The position numbers and the translations under genes are program-made. The notes below the pieces were generated by a model, which saw nothing but the letters and a program-made list of their open reading frames with translations, had not been told where the DNA came from and did no database searches. A stretch of DNA of 64,000 nucleotides from a bacterium. Lineage in GTDB: Bacteria > Krumholzibacteriota > Krumholzibacteriia > JACNKJ01. Shown piece by piece: positions 17,721-27,507 of this stretch (positions within the stretch are counted from its first letter, which is position 1; every line of letters starts with the position of its first letter). The stretch lies in contig JAAEPZ010000591.1 in the NCBI GenBank assembly GCA_024231955.1, positions 34,453-98,452 on the forward strand, read 5' to 3'.

Positions 17721-20503
17721 ACCACGGGCGCATCCTGGTTGTCCTCCTTCTGCTCATCCTCAATCCGTGTGTATCCGGTTCGGCGCGGGAGGCCGTGGCC
17801 TATTCGGATGACCAGGAGCGGAGTCTGGCCGATATAGATTCGTTGCGGATCGCCTACCGGGGAGTTGATGCCCTGGTTCTGATCGATGCTCAGCTGCCTG
17901 ATGCCCGTGCAAGCGCGGACAGCGTTTTCCTGAAGGCCCTGCTCTATCGGAAGGGGGAGGTGCAGGCCTCCATCGGCCTGGCCAAAGAGAGCGAACCCGT
18001 GTTGATCGAGGTGATTGCACTGGCCGAGGCGATGCGGGACTCGCTGGCGCTTTGCGAGGGGTTGCGTTGGCTCGGTATCTCCCTCGATGCCATGGGACGG
18101 GGAGCCGAAGCCAGAGCGTGCTATGAACGGCTGTTGCTGACCGCGGCCGCCTCCGGCAACTCCCTGCACCAGGGTTGGGCCGAGGTCGGGATGGCCTGGC
18201 AGGATTATCGTGGCGGGGAGATTGCCGAGTGCGCGCGACGCTACCGGCAATCGATCTCCCACTTCGAGGTCTGTAATTCCCTGCGTGGGTTGACCTGGGG
18301 ATATAATGGACTGGGCAACGCCCTGCACTCGCTTGGTGAATACGGCGAAACTCTCAAGTGCTTCGAAAGAGCCGCCGGGTACGCGGAGCAGGATGTCAAT
18401 CCGATGGCGCAAGCCATGGCGTTCAACAACCTTGGCGGGCTTGCCTATTCGCTCGGCGACTATGGCCGGGCGATGACGAACTTCGAAAGCGCTCACCGGA
18501 TCCAGCTTGAAATCAATTACGCTCGCGGGGCTTTTACGCCTGCCCTGAACATCGGACTCTGTCTGATGAAACTCGGACGTTTCTCAGAATCCAGAACTCG
18601 TTATGAAACTCTGCTGGGGCAGGCCCGACAGGCGAATTACCGTGACTTTGAAGGTACCGTTCTCGACAAGCTGGCTGAGCTGACCCTGGCGCAGGGGCGC
18701 ATTCATCATGCGGGGAATCTCTATCGGGAGATACTTGCGCTCGGGGGCAATCTGCCTCTCAAAAATCGGGCGGAGTCCTGGATGGGACTGGCGCGGGTGG
18801 AGAGTCGGTTGGGGGATCATGCCGCGGCACTGGCTTCTCTTGAGGAGGGTCGGAGAGAAATAACCGGGCAGGGGCTGTTCAATCAGGAGCTCGCCATCGA
18901 TGCTCTGATCGGTAAAACTCTGCAACTGCTGGGGCGGGATCGGGAGGCGTTGGATCGTCTGCGACATGTTCAGCATGTTGCGGAGCAACTCAATATCAGC
19001 GACTACCGCATTGAGGCCCTTGCTCGTATCGCCTCCTCTCAGCGCGCATTGGGGCATGCCGACAGTTCTCTGGTCGTCCTGCATGAGGCCGCCGCAATCT
19101 GGGAGCTGGAGCGAGGGTTGCCGCTGGATCCTGTCTGGCGGGAGCAGCGTGGGCAGCTGGGTCGGCTGCTCTACACGGATCTGGCGCTGCAGCTGCTCTC
19201 ACCCGAGCGTCCGGTGGAGGAGCGGCAGCGTCGCCGGGAGGCCTTCGATCAATTGCAGAGCTTCAAGGCCCGTACTCTGCTTGAGCGGATGCTGGGCCCG
19301 GGAACCGTCGCGGCGGCATCGGTCGGTGCGCTCGAGCCTTTGACGCTCGACCATCTTCAGTGGCGAATCCTACGTGAGGGGGAGCTGCTTCTGGATTTCT
19401 ACCTGGGGACTGAATCGACGTTGCTGTTCGCCGTGACCCGTGAGGAGTGCAGGGTTTTGACCCTGCCCGGTGAGCCCATAATTGAGGAGAGATTGCAGCG
19501 TTACTACCGGCTGCTCTCCAGTCCACCCGCCCGGGCCGAGATGGCGGACGAGTTGAACATAATCGATTCCGCCGGAAGGGGTGTGCGTCGGCAATTGTTC
19601 ACCGATGTGGAGGACATGCTGGCGGCAGCCGACGTCGTTTTCTTCACCCCCGACGGCGTGCTCAATCTGCTGACTCCCACGGCGTTGCTTCCGCCGTCAG
19701 GTGGCGGGGAGAGCGACTGGGTCCGGATCCCTTCGGCAACGGTTCTGGCGCGAATCCGGGACAACCGCAAGGTGGTGGCGGCAACGGAGGCGAGTCATAT
19801 CCTGGCCCTGGCCGGGGAGGGCAACGGCTCCGGGGTCGCCTTGCCCGGTGCGGCCAGGGAGGCCGGAATGCTGGATCGTCGCTTCGCGGGTGTGGATTGT
19901 CATCTGCCGGGCGACGGGCGCTATGGCGGCGATGATGGTCTCGATGCCCGTGACCTGATGTCCTATGACCTGCTCCATCTCGCGGCGCATGCCGATGTGG
20001 ACGATGAGCATCCCTGGAACTCCTCTCTCAATTTCGGTGGAGGGGATAGTTCCGAGCGGCTTTACGCGTCGGATATAGCAGGTGCTCACTTCGATGCGCG
20101 TCTGGCTGTTCTCGCCGCCTGCGAATCGGCCAGAGGGCAGACGCTCTCGGGTGAGGGGGTGCTGGGATTGTCTAGCGCCTTCATCAGCGCCGGCGTGCCG
20201 GCGGTTGTGGCCGCGCTCTGGCCGGTGGACGATACCGCCACTGCCACATTGATGGAGAGCTTTTACACCCACCTGGCTGCGGGCCGCACCGCGGCAAAGG
20301 CGCTGCATCTTGCTCGTGAGCAGCTTCGACGTGACCCCGTCACCGCTCATCCCTTCTTCTGGGCCGGGTTCGTACTGATCGGCGATGGCCTGGTGGAGAT
20401 CTCCCTCGCGGCTCGTCCCGACGATGGCCGGATTATCCTGTATCTCCTGGTTGGTTTGGCAGCGCTGACGGTTTTCATGGTTGCCCGTCGACGCCTGACC
20501 TGA
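17717..20503 (+). CDS. Exported TPR-CHAT caspase-like protease (module 1)
   Basis: This 928-residue protein has a signal peptide (MNHGRILVVLLLLILNP), a long array of tetratricopeptide repeats (about residues 60-480; A...Y...L..A and G.A...F..A patterns), and a C-terminal CHAT domain with both catalytic residues in place: His758 in LLHLAAHAD and Cys802 in VLAACESARG, followed by the typical 'GVPAVVAALWPVDD'. One membrane helix ends the protein (YLLVGLAALTVFMVARRR), which would leave the protease in the periplasm, anchored to the inner membrane. Its ATG overlaps the stop of the anti-sigma-like gene. CHAT enzymes are cysteine proteases of the caspase/gingipain clan. The likely substrate, by context, is the exterior part of its anti-sigma neighbour; this is inferred. 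Confidence 0.9.
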   Translation: MNHGRILVVLLLLILNPCVSGSAREAVAYSDDQERSLADIDSLRIAYRGVDALVLIDAQLPDARASADSVFLKALLYRKGEVQASIGLAKESEPVLIEVIALAEAMRDSLALCEGLRWLGISLDAMGRGAEARACYERLLLTAAASGNSLHQGWAEVGMAWQDYRGGEIAECARRYRQSISHFEVCNSLRGLTWGYNGLGNALHSLGEYGETLKCFERAAGYAEQDVNPMAQAMAFNNLGGLAYSLGDYGRAMTNFESAHRIQLEINYARGAFTPALNIGLCLMKLGRFSESRTRYETLLGQARQANYRDFEGTVLDKLAELTLAQGRIHHAGNLYREILALGGNLPLKNRAESWMGLARVESRLGDHAAALASLEEGRREITGQGLFNQELAIDALIGKTLQLLGRDREALDRLRHVQHVAEQLNISDYRIEALARIASSQRALGHADSSLVVLHEAAAIWELERGLPLDPVWREQRGQLGRLLYTDLALQLLSPERPVEERQRRREAFDQLQSFKARTLLERMLGPGTVAAASVGALEPLTLDHLQWRILREGELLLDFYLGTESTLLFAVTREECRVLTLPGEPIIEERLQRYYRLLSSPPARAEMADELNIIDSAGRGVRRQLFTDVEDMLAAADVVFFTPDGVLNLLTPTALLPPSGGGESDWVRIPSATVLARIRDNRKVVAATEASHILALAGEGNGSGVALPGAAREAGMLDRRFAGVDCHLPGDGRYGGDDGLDARDLMSYDLLHLAAHADVDDEHPWNSSLNFGGGDSSERLYASDIAGAHFDARLAVLAACESARGQTLSGEGVLGLSSAFISAGVPAVVAALWPVDDTATATLMESFYTHLAAGRTAAKALHLAREQLRRDPVTAHPFFWAGFVLIGDGLVEISLAARPDDGRIILYLLVGLAALTVFMVARRRLT

Positions 20504-20614
20504 TCCGATTCGACGCACAATATTCTCACATCAGCCCATCGAATTCCCCTCGTCTGTGATTCTCACCGCCGGCGTGTTTCCAAGTATGCGTACCCAACCC
20601 TAGTGAGGTTTGTC

Positions 20615-23600
20615 ATGTCCCGGAGTTTACTCGTCATTTCCAAACGCCTGCGTGGCGCACTGCTGCTCCTTGCCATCATGGTGATCTGCGCTCTGATTCA
20701 CTCAAATCTGCCGTCCGGCGAACACGGTACGTCAGATCCATTGCTGACAGTGACTGGAGGTGCAGGTGAAACCGGATTGCCGCCGGGAGTTGGTGGCGAT
20801 TGGTGGACGAGCGTGCAGGGGAGCATTGCCGCCTCCGAGTATGAGTTCAGTGATGTCATGGGCGAATTGCGCGCCCCCAACAGAGCGCAGGATATCCGGA
20901 TACGAATCTCCACTGCGGGCGTGCGGGTCGAACCACGACGCGAAGAGAGCGGGACCTGGGACTGGGCCTGGCGCACAAGCGCTTGGGGACGTAGCCAACG
21001 ACCCAATGTGATTGCTTCCGTCACCGCCTCGGGCGAGGCCGCTCGCGCCGAGTTGAACGACGTCGGATTCGTGGAGTGGTACGAGAACACCCCAGAGGGG
21101 CTGGAGCAGGGATTTACAATTGCAGAAGAACCTGAGGGGAGCGGTCCCCTTTTCATTGAGGGTTGTGTGACGGGCGACTTGACCGGTCGACTGGACAGCG
21201 AGGGGGGCGTCGAATTCCTCACGGAGGATGGCGCTCTTGCGCTGCGCTACGATCACCTCCTGGCCTGGGACGCCACGGGTCGGCAACTGACGTCCGAGAT
21301 GACCGTGGCCGGCGACATGATCCATCTGCTGGTGGATGATAGTGATGCCGTTTACCCTGTCGTAATCGATCCTCTGCTCTCCACTCCGGATTGGGAGTGG
21401 TCGTCCACCCATAACTTCACCATGATCGGCGCCAGTGTCGCCACTGCCGGTGACGTCAATGGAGACGGCTACAGCGACGTGATTGTCGGGGCGCCGAACT
21501 ACAGCTATTGGGAGTCTCATGATGGGCGCGCCTTCTGTTTCCTGGGCGGTCCCGACGGTCTCGCCCTTGACTATGACTGGGATCAGTCAACCGCCATGGT
21601 CGATGGGTACTTCGGCAAGTGCGTCTCCACCGCGGGCGATGTGAATGGCGACGGCTACGATGACGTCATTGTCGGCGCCCCCTGGCACCCCCTTGACGGC
21701 AGTGGCCAGGGCAAGGTCTACATTTTCCCGGGATCGGCCGATGGCCTGCTGGATACCACCTTCTGGACCCTGCTGGCCGTGGGCGAAACCCACCTCGGCT
21801 TTTCCGTGGCCAATGCCGGTGACGTCAACGGGGACGGGTTTGACGATGTGATCGTCGGCGAACCCGAATGGAGTGATGCGGGTGGTGACGTCTGTGGTCG
21901 TGTTCGGATCTTCAGCGGCAGTTCGACAACCATGAACTTTTACTGGAATGCCTGGTCAGGCACCGATGGCGACAACCTGGGGTTTGCCGTGGCCGGCGCC
22001 GGTGATGTGAATGGAGACGGCTACGATGATGTGATGTACAGCCGGGTAGATGCCGTGATCAACCCCGGTCTTCCCGACCGTGTGACCGTGACCTACGGCG
22101 CCGCCAGCGGAATGTCGGGCGGCTGGATCGAGAACGGCTCGCAGGCTGGTGCCGAATTCGGCTACTCCCTGTCGACGGCCGGTGACGTGAATGGCGATGG
22201 TTATGCCGATATCCTCATCGGCGCCCCATGGATGGACGACGATGATCAGTACTCCGAGGGGTGGGTATATTGCTACCTGGGTTCGGCGGACGGAGTCGAA
22301 TCGTCACCGGATTGGATCTTCGAAAGCGATCAGACGCATGCGCATCTCGGCGATTGCGTCGCCACCGCCGGAGATGTCAATGGCGATGGTTTCGCCGATG
22401 TCATCATCGGGGCCACGCTCTGGGACGGCGGGCTCGAGGACGAGGGGCGCGCCTGGGTTTTCCTCGGTTCGGTCAATGGACTTGCCGATGACTACCTCTG
22501 GGCTCGTGAGGGCAATCAGGCCGACGGTGAATTCGGCGTAGCAGTGGCGACAGCCGGTGATGTCAATGGCGACGGTTTCAGCGATGTCATCGTCGGCGCC
22601 AAGTATTTCGACCACGGCGGCTATACCGACAACGGGCGGGCCTTCGTCTATCTGGGCGGCGGCTATCCCTGCAACGAACATCCCGGCTGGTACTCCGAGA
22701 GCAATCAGACCTCGGCCTACTTCGGCATGTCGGCGGCCGGTGTCGGTGATGTCAACGGTGATGGCTACGGCGATGTCCTCGTCGGCGCTTCCCATTTCGA
22801 CAATGGTCAGCTTAACGAGGGTGTGGTCTTCCTCTATCTGGGTTCGCTTCAGGGGCTCTCCTTTACGCCGTCATGGTACGCGGAGAGCAACCAGGCTAAT
22901 TGTGGGTTCGGGTTTTCCGTCGCCGGTGCCGGTGATGTCAATGGTGACGGGCTGGAGGATCTGATCATCGGCGCACCCGAATACTCCAGCGTACCCAATG
23001 AATATGAGGGCGCTGCCTTCCTCTGGCTCAGCCGACTCGGGGGCGGGCCGATGGGTAATCCCTCTAACGCGGACTGGATCTATTACTGTGATCAAGCCGG
23101 TGCCCATGCCGGAGTCTCGGTCTGTGGCGGCGGCGACGTGAACGCCGACGGCTACGCCGACATCTTCGTGGGTGCGTACTTCTACGACAACGGCACCACC
23201 AATGAGGGTGCCGTCTTCGGTTTCCATGGCTCGGAAACCGGACCCTCTTCGGAGTACGACTGGTTCCACGATACGAATAAGGCGGAGAGCCGCTACGGCT
23301 ATACGGTTGTTCCGGCCGGAGACATGAATGGCGATGGGTTCGCCGACCTGGCGGTTGGCGCTCCGGAATATGACCACCCCAACGACAAGGAGGGGGTGAT
23401 CGCAGTATACACCGGCTCCGAATCCGGATTGCAGACCGGTGCCCCCTGGTTCTTCGCAGAGGGTGAGCAGACGGGCGCGAAATTGGGCAAGTCGCTGGCC
23501 TGTGCCGGGGACGTCAATGGCGACGGCTACAGCGATATCATCGCAGGCGCTCCGGATTACTCGTTCTCGGGTACGGAACGCGGTGGTGCGTTTATCTGGT

Positions 23601-24700
23601 TCGGCGGGGCAACACCGCCCCCGCAGGGTACACCCGACAACGCCGACTGGCAGGCCACCTGGCCCGAGGATTATGCTCACATGGGTTACGCCGTCAGCTC
23701 GGCGGGGGACTTCGATGGTGACGGCTTCGGCGACATTGTCGTTGCCGCGCCCTATGCCGACGGCTATCCGGAAAACAATATCGGTGTGGTCGCCATGTTC
23801 CGGGGAACGTCCACGGGTATCGCACCGACATCAAGCTGGATGGTATTCGGCGATCAGGATGACTGTCTGGCCGGAACACGTCTGGCCTGCGTCGGCGATG
23901 TCAACGGTGACGGCTTCAGCGATGTCATCTCGACTTCGCCCTATTATAATAATGGTCACAATAACGAGGGTGTGGCCTGGGTGTTCTACGGCAATGGCGG
24001 TCGAGGGTTGGCGCGGAAGACACAGCAGTGGGACGGTGAGGGCCTTGCCATACTTGCGCCGCAGGGCATGACTTCGGGGAGCAGCATGGGTATCTCGACC
24101 TATGGCCGCTGTGCGGGCGGCAGGGGCAGCGTACGCATGGAGGTCGAGGTGAAAAGTTCCGACACTCCGTTCGATGGCACGGGTACGATCTTTACCCCCT
24201 GGAGTGACCTCCGGGCGCCCGATGCCGCCGGCACATACGTCTCCCTTGAACAACTGGTCAACGGGCTGGCCGACGACAGAGCCTATCACTGGCGCATGCG
24301 GGTCTGTTCGGACAAGCCGCAGTTCCCCCATTCGCCCTGGACCGGTATCCCGTATGACAACATGCCCAACATCGATTTTCGCACCGGCGACAATGGTGTG
24401 GGTGTCGAGGAGACTCCCGTGGCGGGTACCTTCCGGTTGAACAATTACCCCAACCCTTTCAACCCCACTACTACGCTCACTTTCAATCTGACGGCGCGTG
24501 GGCACGCGCGCCTTGATATCTTCGATGCGCAGGGCCGACGGTTGAACACGCTGGTTGACGGCGTGTTGCCCGAGGGGCCGCAGCACTTCGTCTGGAACGG
24601 GACGGACGCCATTGGGCGGCATCTCCCGTCGGGCGTCTACTTCGCACGCCTGAGCGCTGACGAGCGGACGCAGAGTCGCAAATTGATGCTTCTGAAATAA
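20615..24700 (+). CDS. Large secreted FG-GAP (integrin-like propeller) protein with C-terminal sorting-type domain
   Basis: This 1361-residue protein has an N-terminal signal (cluster of basic residues, then LLLLAIMVICALI) and about a dozen FG-GAP repeats, each with the calcium-binding core AGDVNGDGY.D...GAP spaced roughly 60-70 residues apart (about residues 265-1110). A small beta domain and an NYPNPFNPTTTL...FARL...KLMLLK tail follow. FG-GAP propellers bind ligands or surfaces through calcium; the tail resembles type IX sorting or FlgD-like domains that lead to cell-surface display. ATG 20615 follows GAGG with proper spacing; the GTG at 20603 is less likely. The exact-copy-like repeats could recombine. 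Confidence 0.9.
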   Translation: MSRSLLVISKRLRGALLLLAIMVICALIHSNLPSGEHGTSDPLLTVTGGAGETGLPPGVGGDWWTSVQGSIAASEYEFSDVMGELRAPNRAQDIRIRISTAGVRVEPRREESGTWDWAWRTSAWGRSQRPNVIASVTASGEAARAELNDVGFVEWYENTPEGLEQGFTIAEEPEGSGPLFIEGCVTGDLTGRLDSEGGVEFLTEDGALALRYDHLLAWDATGRQLTSEMTVAGDMIHLLVDDSDAVYPVVIDPLLSTPDWEWSSTHNFTMIGASVATAGDVNGDGYSDVIVGAPNYSYWESHDGRAFCFLGGPDGLALDYDWDQSTAMVDGYFGKCVSTAGDVNGDGYDDVIVGAPWHPLDGSGQGKVYIFPGSADGLLDTTFWTLLAVGETHLGFSVANAGDVNGDGFDDVIVGEPEWSDAGGDVCGRVRIFSGSSTTMNFYWNAWSGTDGDNLGFAVAGAGDVNGDGYDDVMYSRVDAVINPGLPDRVTVTYGAASGMSGGWIENGSQAGAEFGYSLSTAGDVNGDGYADILIGAPWMDDDDQYSEGWVYCYLGSADGVESSPDWIFESDQTHAHLGDCVATAGDVNGDGFADVIIGATLWDGGLEDEGRAWVFLGSVNGLADDYLWAREGNQADGEFGVAVATAGDVNGDGFSDVIVGAKYFDHGGYTDNGRAFVYLGGGYPCNEHPGWYSESNQTSAYFGMSAAGVGDVNGDGYGDVLVGASHFDNGQLNEGVVFLYLGSLQGLSFTPSWYAESNQANCGFGFSVAGAGDVNGDGLEDLIIGAPEYSSVPNEYEGAAFLWLSRLGGGPMGNPSNADWIYYCDQAGAHAGVSVCGGGDVNADGYADIFVGAYFYDNGTTNEGAVFGFHGSETGPSSEYDWFHDTNKAESRYGYTVVPAGDMNGDGFADLAVGAPEYDHPNDKEGVIAVYTGSESGLQTGAPWFFAEGEQTGAKLGKSLACAGDVNGDGYSDIIAGAPDYSFSGTERGGAFIWFGGATPPPQGTPDNADWQATWPEDYAHMGYAVSSAGDFDGDGFGDIVVAAPYADGYPENNIGVVAMFRGTSTGIAPTSSWMVFGDQDDCLAGTRLACVGDVNGDGFSDVISTSPYYNNGHNNEGVAWVFYGNGGRGLARKTQQWDGEGLAILAPQGMTSGSSMGISTYGRCAGGRGSVRMEVEVKSSDTPFDGTGTIFTPWSDLRAPDAAGTYVSLEQLVNGLADDRAYHWRMRVCSDKPQFPHSPWTGIPYDNMPNIDFRTGDNGVGVEETPVAGTFRLNNYPNPFNPTTTLTFNLTARGHARLDIFDAQGRRLNTLVDGVLPEGPQHFVWNGTDAIGRHLPSGVYFARLSADERTQSRKLMLLK

Positions 24701-24730
24701 CGACTGACGGAGCCGTCAGCATTTGGTGGG

Positions 24731-24761
24731 AACAGGGGAGATGCCGAGCATCTCCCCTGTT
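24731..24761 (+). terminator. 14-bp perfect hairpin after the FG-GAP gene
   Basis: aacaggggagatgc (24731-24744) pairs completely with 24748-24761 around a 3-base loop. No T-run follows, so it may act as an mRNA 3' end stabiliser or as a weak terminator. Confidence 0.5.
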
Positions 24762-24840
24762 CGCTCTCCGGATCTCCGGTTTGAATCAGGTCCCGCAAAG
24801 ATAATCTCGCTGATGTGAATGTGACCTCTGTTCAAGATAG

Positions 24841-24874
24841 AGAAACCCCGGAGTCGTCAGACTCCGGGGTTTCT
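24841..24874 (-). terminator. 15-bp perfect hairpin between convergent genes
   Basis: agaaaccccggagtc (24841-24855) pairs with 24860-24874 around gtca. It lies just past the 3' end of the minus-strand amidase and downstream of the plus-strand FG-GAP gene, so it may serve both. No long T-run is present on either side. Confidence 0.5.
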
Positions 24875-24893
24875 GTGCTGCTGGAGTCGTCGA

Positions 24894-26540
24894 CTAGTAT
24901 CCCGGCGGATGCTGCTTGTGCCATGTGGTCGCCTGCTGGTAAATACGGGCGAAGGCCAACAGCGTGGCCTCGTCGTAGAGGTCGCCGGTAAAGCAGATGC
25001 TTGCTGGGGAATCCGCATCCACGAAACCGTTGGGGGTGACGACGCAGGGGTGGCCGGTGAGATTGGTGAGCAGAAGGTTGTCCCCCTGGAAGGATGGACC
25101 GACGTAGAGATCCACCCGTTCGAACAATTTGCGCATCTCACCACACAGGATGTGGCGCGCGCGATTGGCCTGGATGTATTCCACGGCGGGGATGAAACGG
25201 GCCGCCCGGAAGGTATTGGGCCAGGCGTAGCGGATCTGTCGTACCATGAGATCATCGCGACCTGAACGGGTGAGTTCATCGAAGGCGGCGGCGGCCTCGG
25301 CGGAAAGTATGAACGCCAGACTCATCACCGGGAACTCCGGCAACATGATCGGCACCAGCTCCACCCCCAACCCGCGCAGAGTCTCCAGGCTGGCCTGGTC
25401 CAGAGTCTGTTCAGCGTATTCTGTGCTGAAATCCGCCGCGAGATAGCCGACCTTGAGACCGCTCAGATCGAGGGCGGAGGCGTAGGGGAAGGGAGCATCG
25501 ATCACGGTCTGATCGCGACCATCGGTGCCTCGAATTGCGTCGAAGACCATGGCGCAATCCTCGACCTCGCGGCAGATGGGGCCGATTTTGTCCATCGACC
25601 AACTCAGCGCCATCGCCCCGGCGCGACTCACGCGACCGAATGTGGGGCGCAGACCGGTGACACCGCAGCGGGTGGCCGGCGAGATGATGGAGCCCCAGGT
25701 CTCCGTGCCGATGGCGAACGGCACCAGTCCCGCCGCTACGGCCGAAGCGGAGCCGGCCGATGAGCCGCTCGAACCCTCCTCTATATTCCAGGGATTGCGC
25801 GTCATGCCGTCGAACCAGACGTCGCCCCAGGCCAGTGCGCCCAAGGTGAGTTTGGCCACCAGCACCGCGCCGGCCTCCTCGAGTTTGCTGACGACGGTGG
25901 CAGTGTCGTCTATTACCTGATCGCGATAGGGCTCGGCGCCCCAGGTCGTGGGGGCGCCTGCAACCGCGCAGAGATCCTTGACGCCGAAGGGGATGCCGTG
26001 AAGCGGTCCGCGATAACGCCCGGCGCGAATCTCGACATCGGCCCGCGAAGCCTGCTCGAGTGCACGCTCCTCCAGCAGGGTGATCACGCATTTGAGCTGA
26101 GGGTCGAAACGTTTTAATCTGTCCAGAGAGAGTCGCGTCAGCTCCAGCGAGGTCACCTCGCGCTCCCTGATCAATTTGGCCAGTTGCGACACCGAGTAGA
26201 ACGCCAGATCTTCGATGTCGTCGGGACGCTCGACCTCACCGGGATCGCTCCAGAGGGGCGCCGTGTTCGGGATGTCGAGAACGGCACCCGGTTGCAGGGG
26301 TTGGAAGAGCAGTGTGGGCGGAATCTCATTGCCGATGCTCACCTCCCGCAAAGCGATGTAGCTGCTCAACTGGTCCGCAAGGTCGGGGAGCATGGTGTCC
26401 CGCTCACTCGTGTCGAAAGAGAGACCGAGCAGCTCTTCGGCCTGGAGGGGGATTGCCAGATCATCCGCCATCGTCGTGGCGGCTGACAGAGCAAGACAAA
26501 GTGTGACGATGATCGTCGGGAAAGAACTCTTGTGTTTCAT
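24894..26540 (-). CDS. Secreted amidase (amidase-signature family)
   Basis: This 548-residue enzyme has a signal peptide (MKHKSSFPTIIVTLCLALSAATTMA) and the amidase-signature core: catalytic Lys in 'GIPFGVKDLCAVAGAPTTWG' and the Ser pair in 'GSSGSSAGSASAVAAG' followed by 'GTETWGSIISPATRCGVTGL'. Such enzymes hydrolyse carboxamides; the substrate cannot be told, and export argues against a GatA role. AAGGAG lies 8 bases before ATG 26540, which I prefer to GTG 26546. It is divergent from the FGE-like gene at 26722. Confidence 0.9.
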   Translation of the reverse strand: MKHKSSFPTIIVTLCLALSAATTMADDLAIPLQAEELLGLSFDTSERDTMLPDLADQLSSYIALREVSIGNEIPPTLLFQPLQPGAVLDIPNTAPLWSDPGEVERPDDIEDLAFYSVSQLAKLIREREVTSLELTRLSLDRLKRFDPQLKCVITLLEERALEQASRADVEIRAGRYRGPLHGIPFGVKDLCAVAGAPTTWGAEPYRDQVIDDTATVVSKLEEAGAVLVAKLTLGALAWGDVWFDGMTRNPWNIEEGSSGSSAGSASAVAAGLVPFAIGTETWGSIISPATRCGVTGLRPTFGRVSRAGAMALSWSMDKIGPICREVEDCAMVFDAIRGTDGRDQTVIDAPFPYASALDLSGLKVGYLAADFSTEYAEQTLDQASLETLRGLGVELVPIMLPEFPVMSLAFILSAEAAAAFDELTRSGRDDLMVRQIRYAWPNTFRAARFIPAVEYIQANRARHILCGEMRKLFERVDLYVGPSFQGDNLLLTNLTGHPCVVTPNGFVDADSPASICFTGDLYDEATLLAFARIYQQATTWHKQHPPGY

Positions 26541-26721
26541 GTGCACTCTCCTTACCTGGATACGCTACTATTGCATGTAGGCGTGGGGATGGAAAGCAGA
26601 CTGTGCCTCTTCGGCTGCGTCTGGAACTCACCGCTGCTCTGACGATATGAGGTCACGCAAACACCTTACCCAAATCAATAGCTTAACGAAGTTGAGAATC
26701 ACCCCCTGGGAGGATAATCCG

Positions 26722-27492
26722 ATGTTCAGATGGATAAAGCACTACCTGTGTCTACTGGTTCTGGTCGTCGTGGCGACGGTTGCACTTGCCGATTGGCGGG
26801 AGGCTCTTCAATCGCCCCCCGTGCAGGTTCTGATCCCGGCGGGTGAATTCATGATGGGTATTGAGGATGGCCCCAAGGATGCCGCCCCTGTGCACGCAGT
26901 GCGGATCGATCCCTTCTACATGGACGCCTTCGAGGTGACCAATGCCCAATATCTGGCTTTCTGCGAGGATACCGACCATCAATTGCCCGAGTTCTGGACT
27001 ATCGAAAAATACCGTTCCGGTCCCGAGTTTCCTGACCATCCCGTAGTCGGGGTTTCGCATAGGGATGCCGAGAAGTATGCCGCCTGGTGCGGCAAACGGT
27101 TGCCCTCCGAGGCGGAATGGGAATATGCTGCGCGAGGCGGGCTTGAGGGGCTGAAATACTCCACCGGCAACGAACCGGACAAAGCCGGCTTCAATTACAA
27201 GTCGGACGGCACCCGACCGGTGGGGAGCTATCCTCCGAACGGTTTCGATCTGTACGATATGACGGGCAATGTTCGGGAGTGGGTGGCCGATTACTATCAG
27301 GGCGATTACTACTCCGTGAGTCCGACCGAGAACCCCCTTGGACCGGAAGAGGGGAAACTGTATGTGATTCGAGGCGGTGGCTGGCATTCCGGATCCAGCT
27401 GTAATGGCATCGGGAGTCGGCATGCCCTGGCGGGCGGTTGGCAGGACTACAACGTCGGTTTCCGTTGCGCTCAGGATATCAACCAGGAATAG
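26722..27492 (+). CDS. Secreted formylglycine-generating-enzyme-like (SUMF1) protein
   Basis: This 256-residue protein has a signal peptide (MFRWIKHYLCLLVLVVVATVALA) and a complete FGE-sulfatase domain: 'IPAGEFMMGIEDG', 'PFYMDAFEVTNAQYLAFC', 'HPVVGVSHRDAEKYAAWCG', KRLPSEAEWEYAARGG, 'YDMTGNVREWVADYY', and 'VIRGGGWHSGSSCNGIGSRH'. True formylglycine generators oxidise a sulfatase Cys using two active-site cysteines; many relatives are non-enzymatic or have other roles, and no sulfatase gene is visible here. GGGAGGA precedes ATG 26722. It is followed 15 bases later by the CYTH protein. Confidence 0.85.
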   Translation: MFRWIKHYLCLLVLVVVATVALADWREALQSPPVQVLIPAGEFMMGIEDGPKDAAPVHAVRIDPFYMDAFEVTNAQYLAFCEDTDHQLPEFWTIEKYRSGPEFPDHPVVGVSHRDAEKYAAWCGKRLPSEAEWEYAARGGLEGLKYSTGNEPDKAGFNYKSDGTRPVGSYPPNGFDLYDMTGNVREWVADYYQGDYYSVSPTENPLGPEEGKLYVIRGGGWHSGSSCNGIGSRHALAGGWQDYNVGFRCAQDINQE

Positions 27493-27507
27493 CGAGCGAG
27501 GAGGGCC

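Noticed and set aside
21400..24000. Tandem DNA repeats in the FG-GAP gene as a mobile or CRISPR-like array
   Set aside because: The repeats follow the protein repeat (AGDVNGDG) and keep the reading frame.
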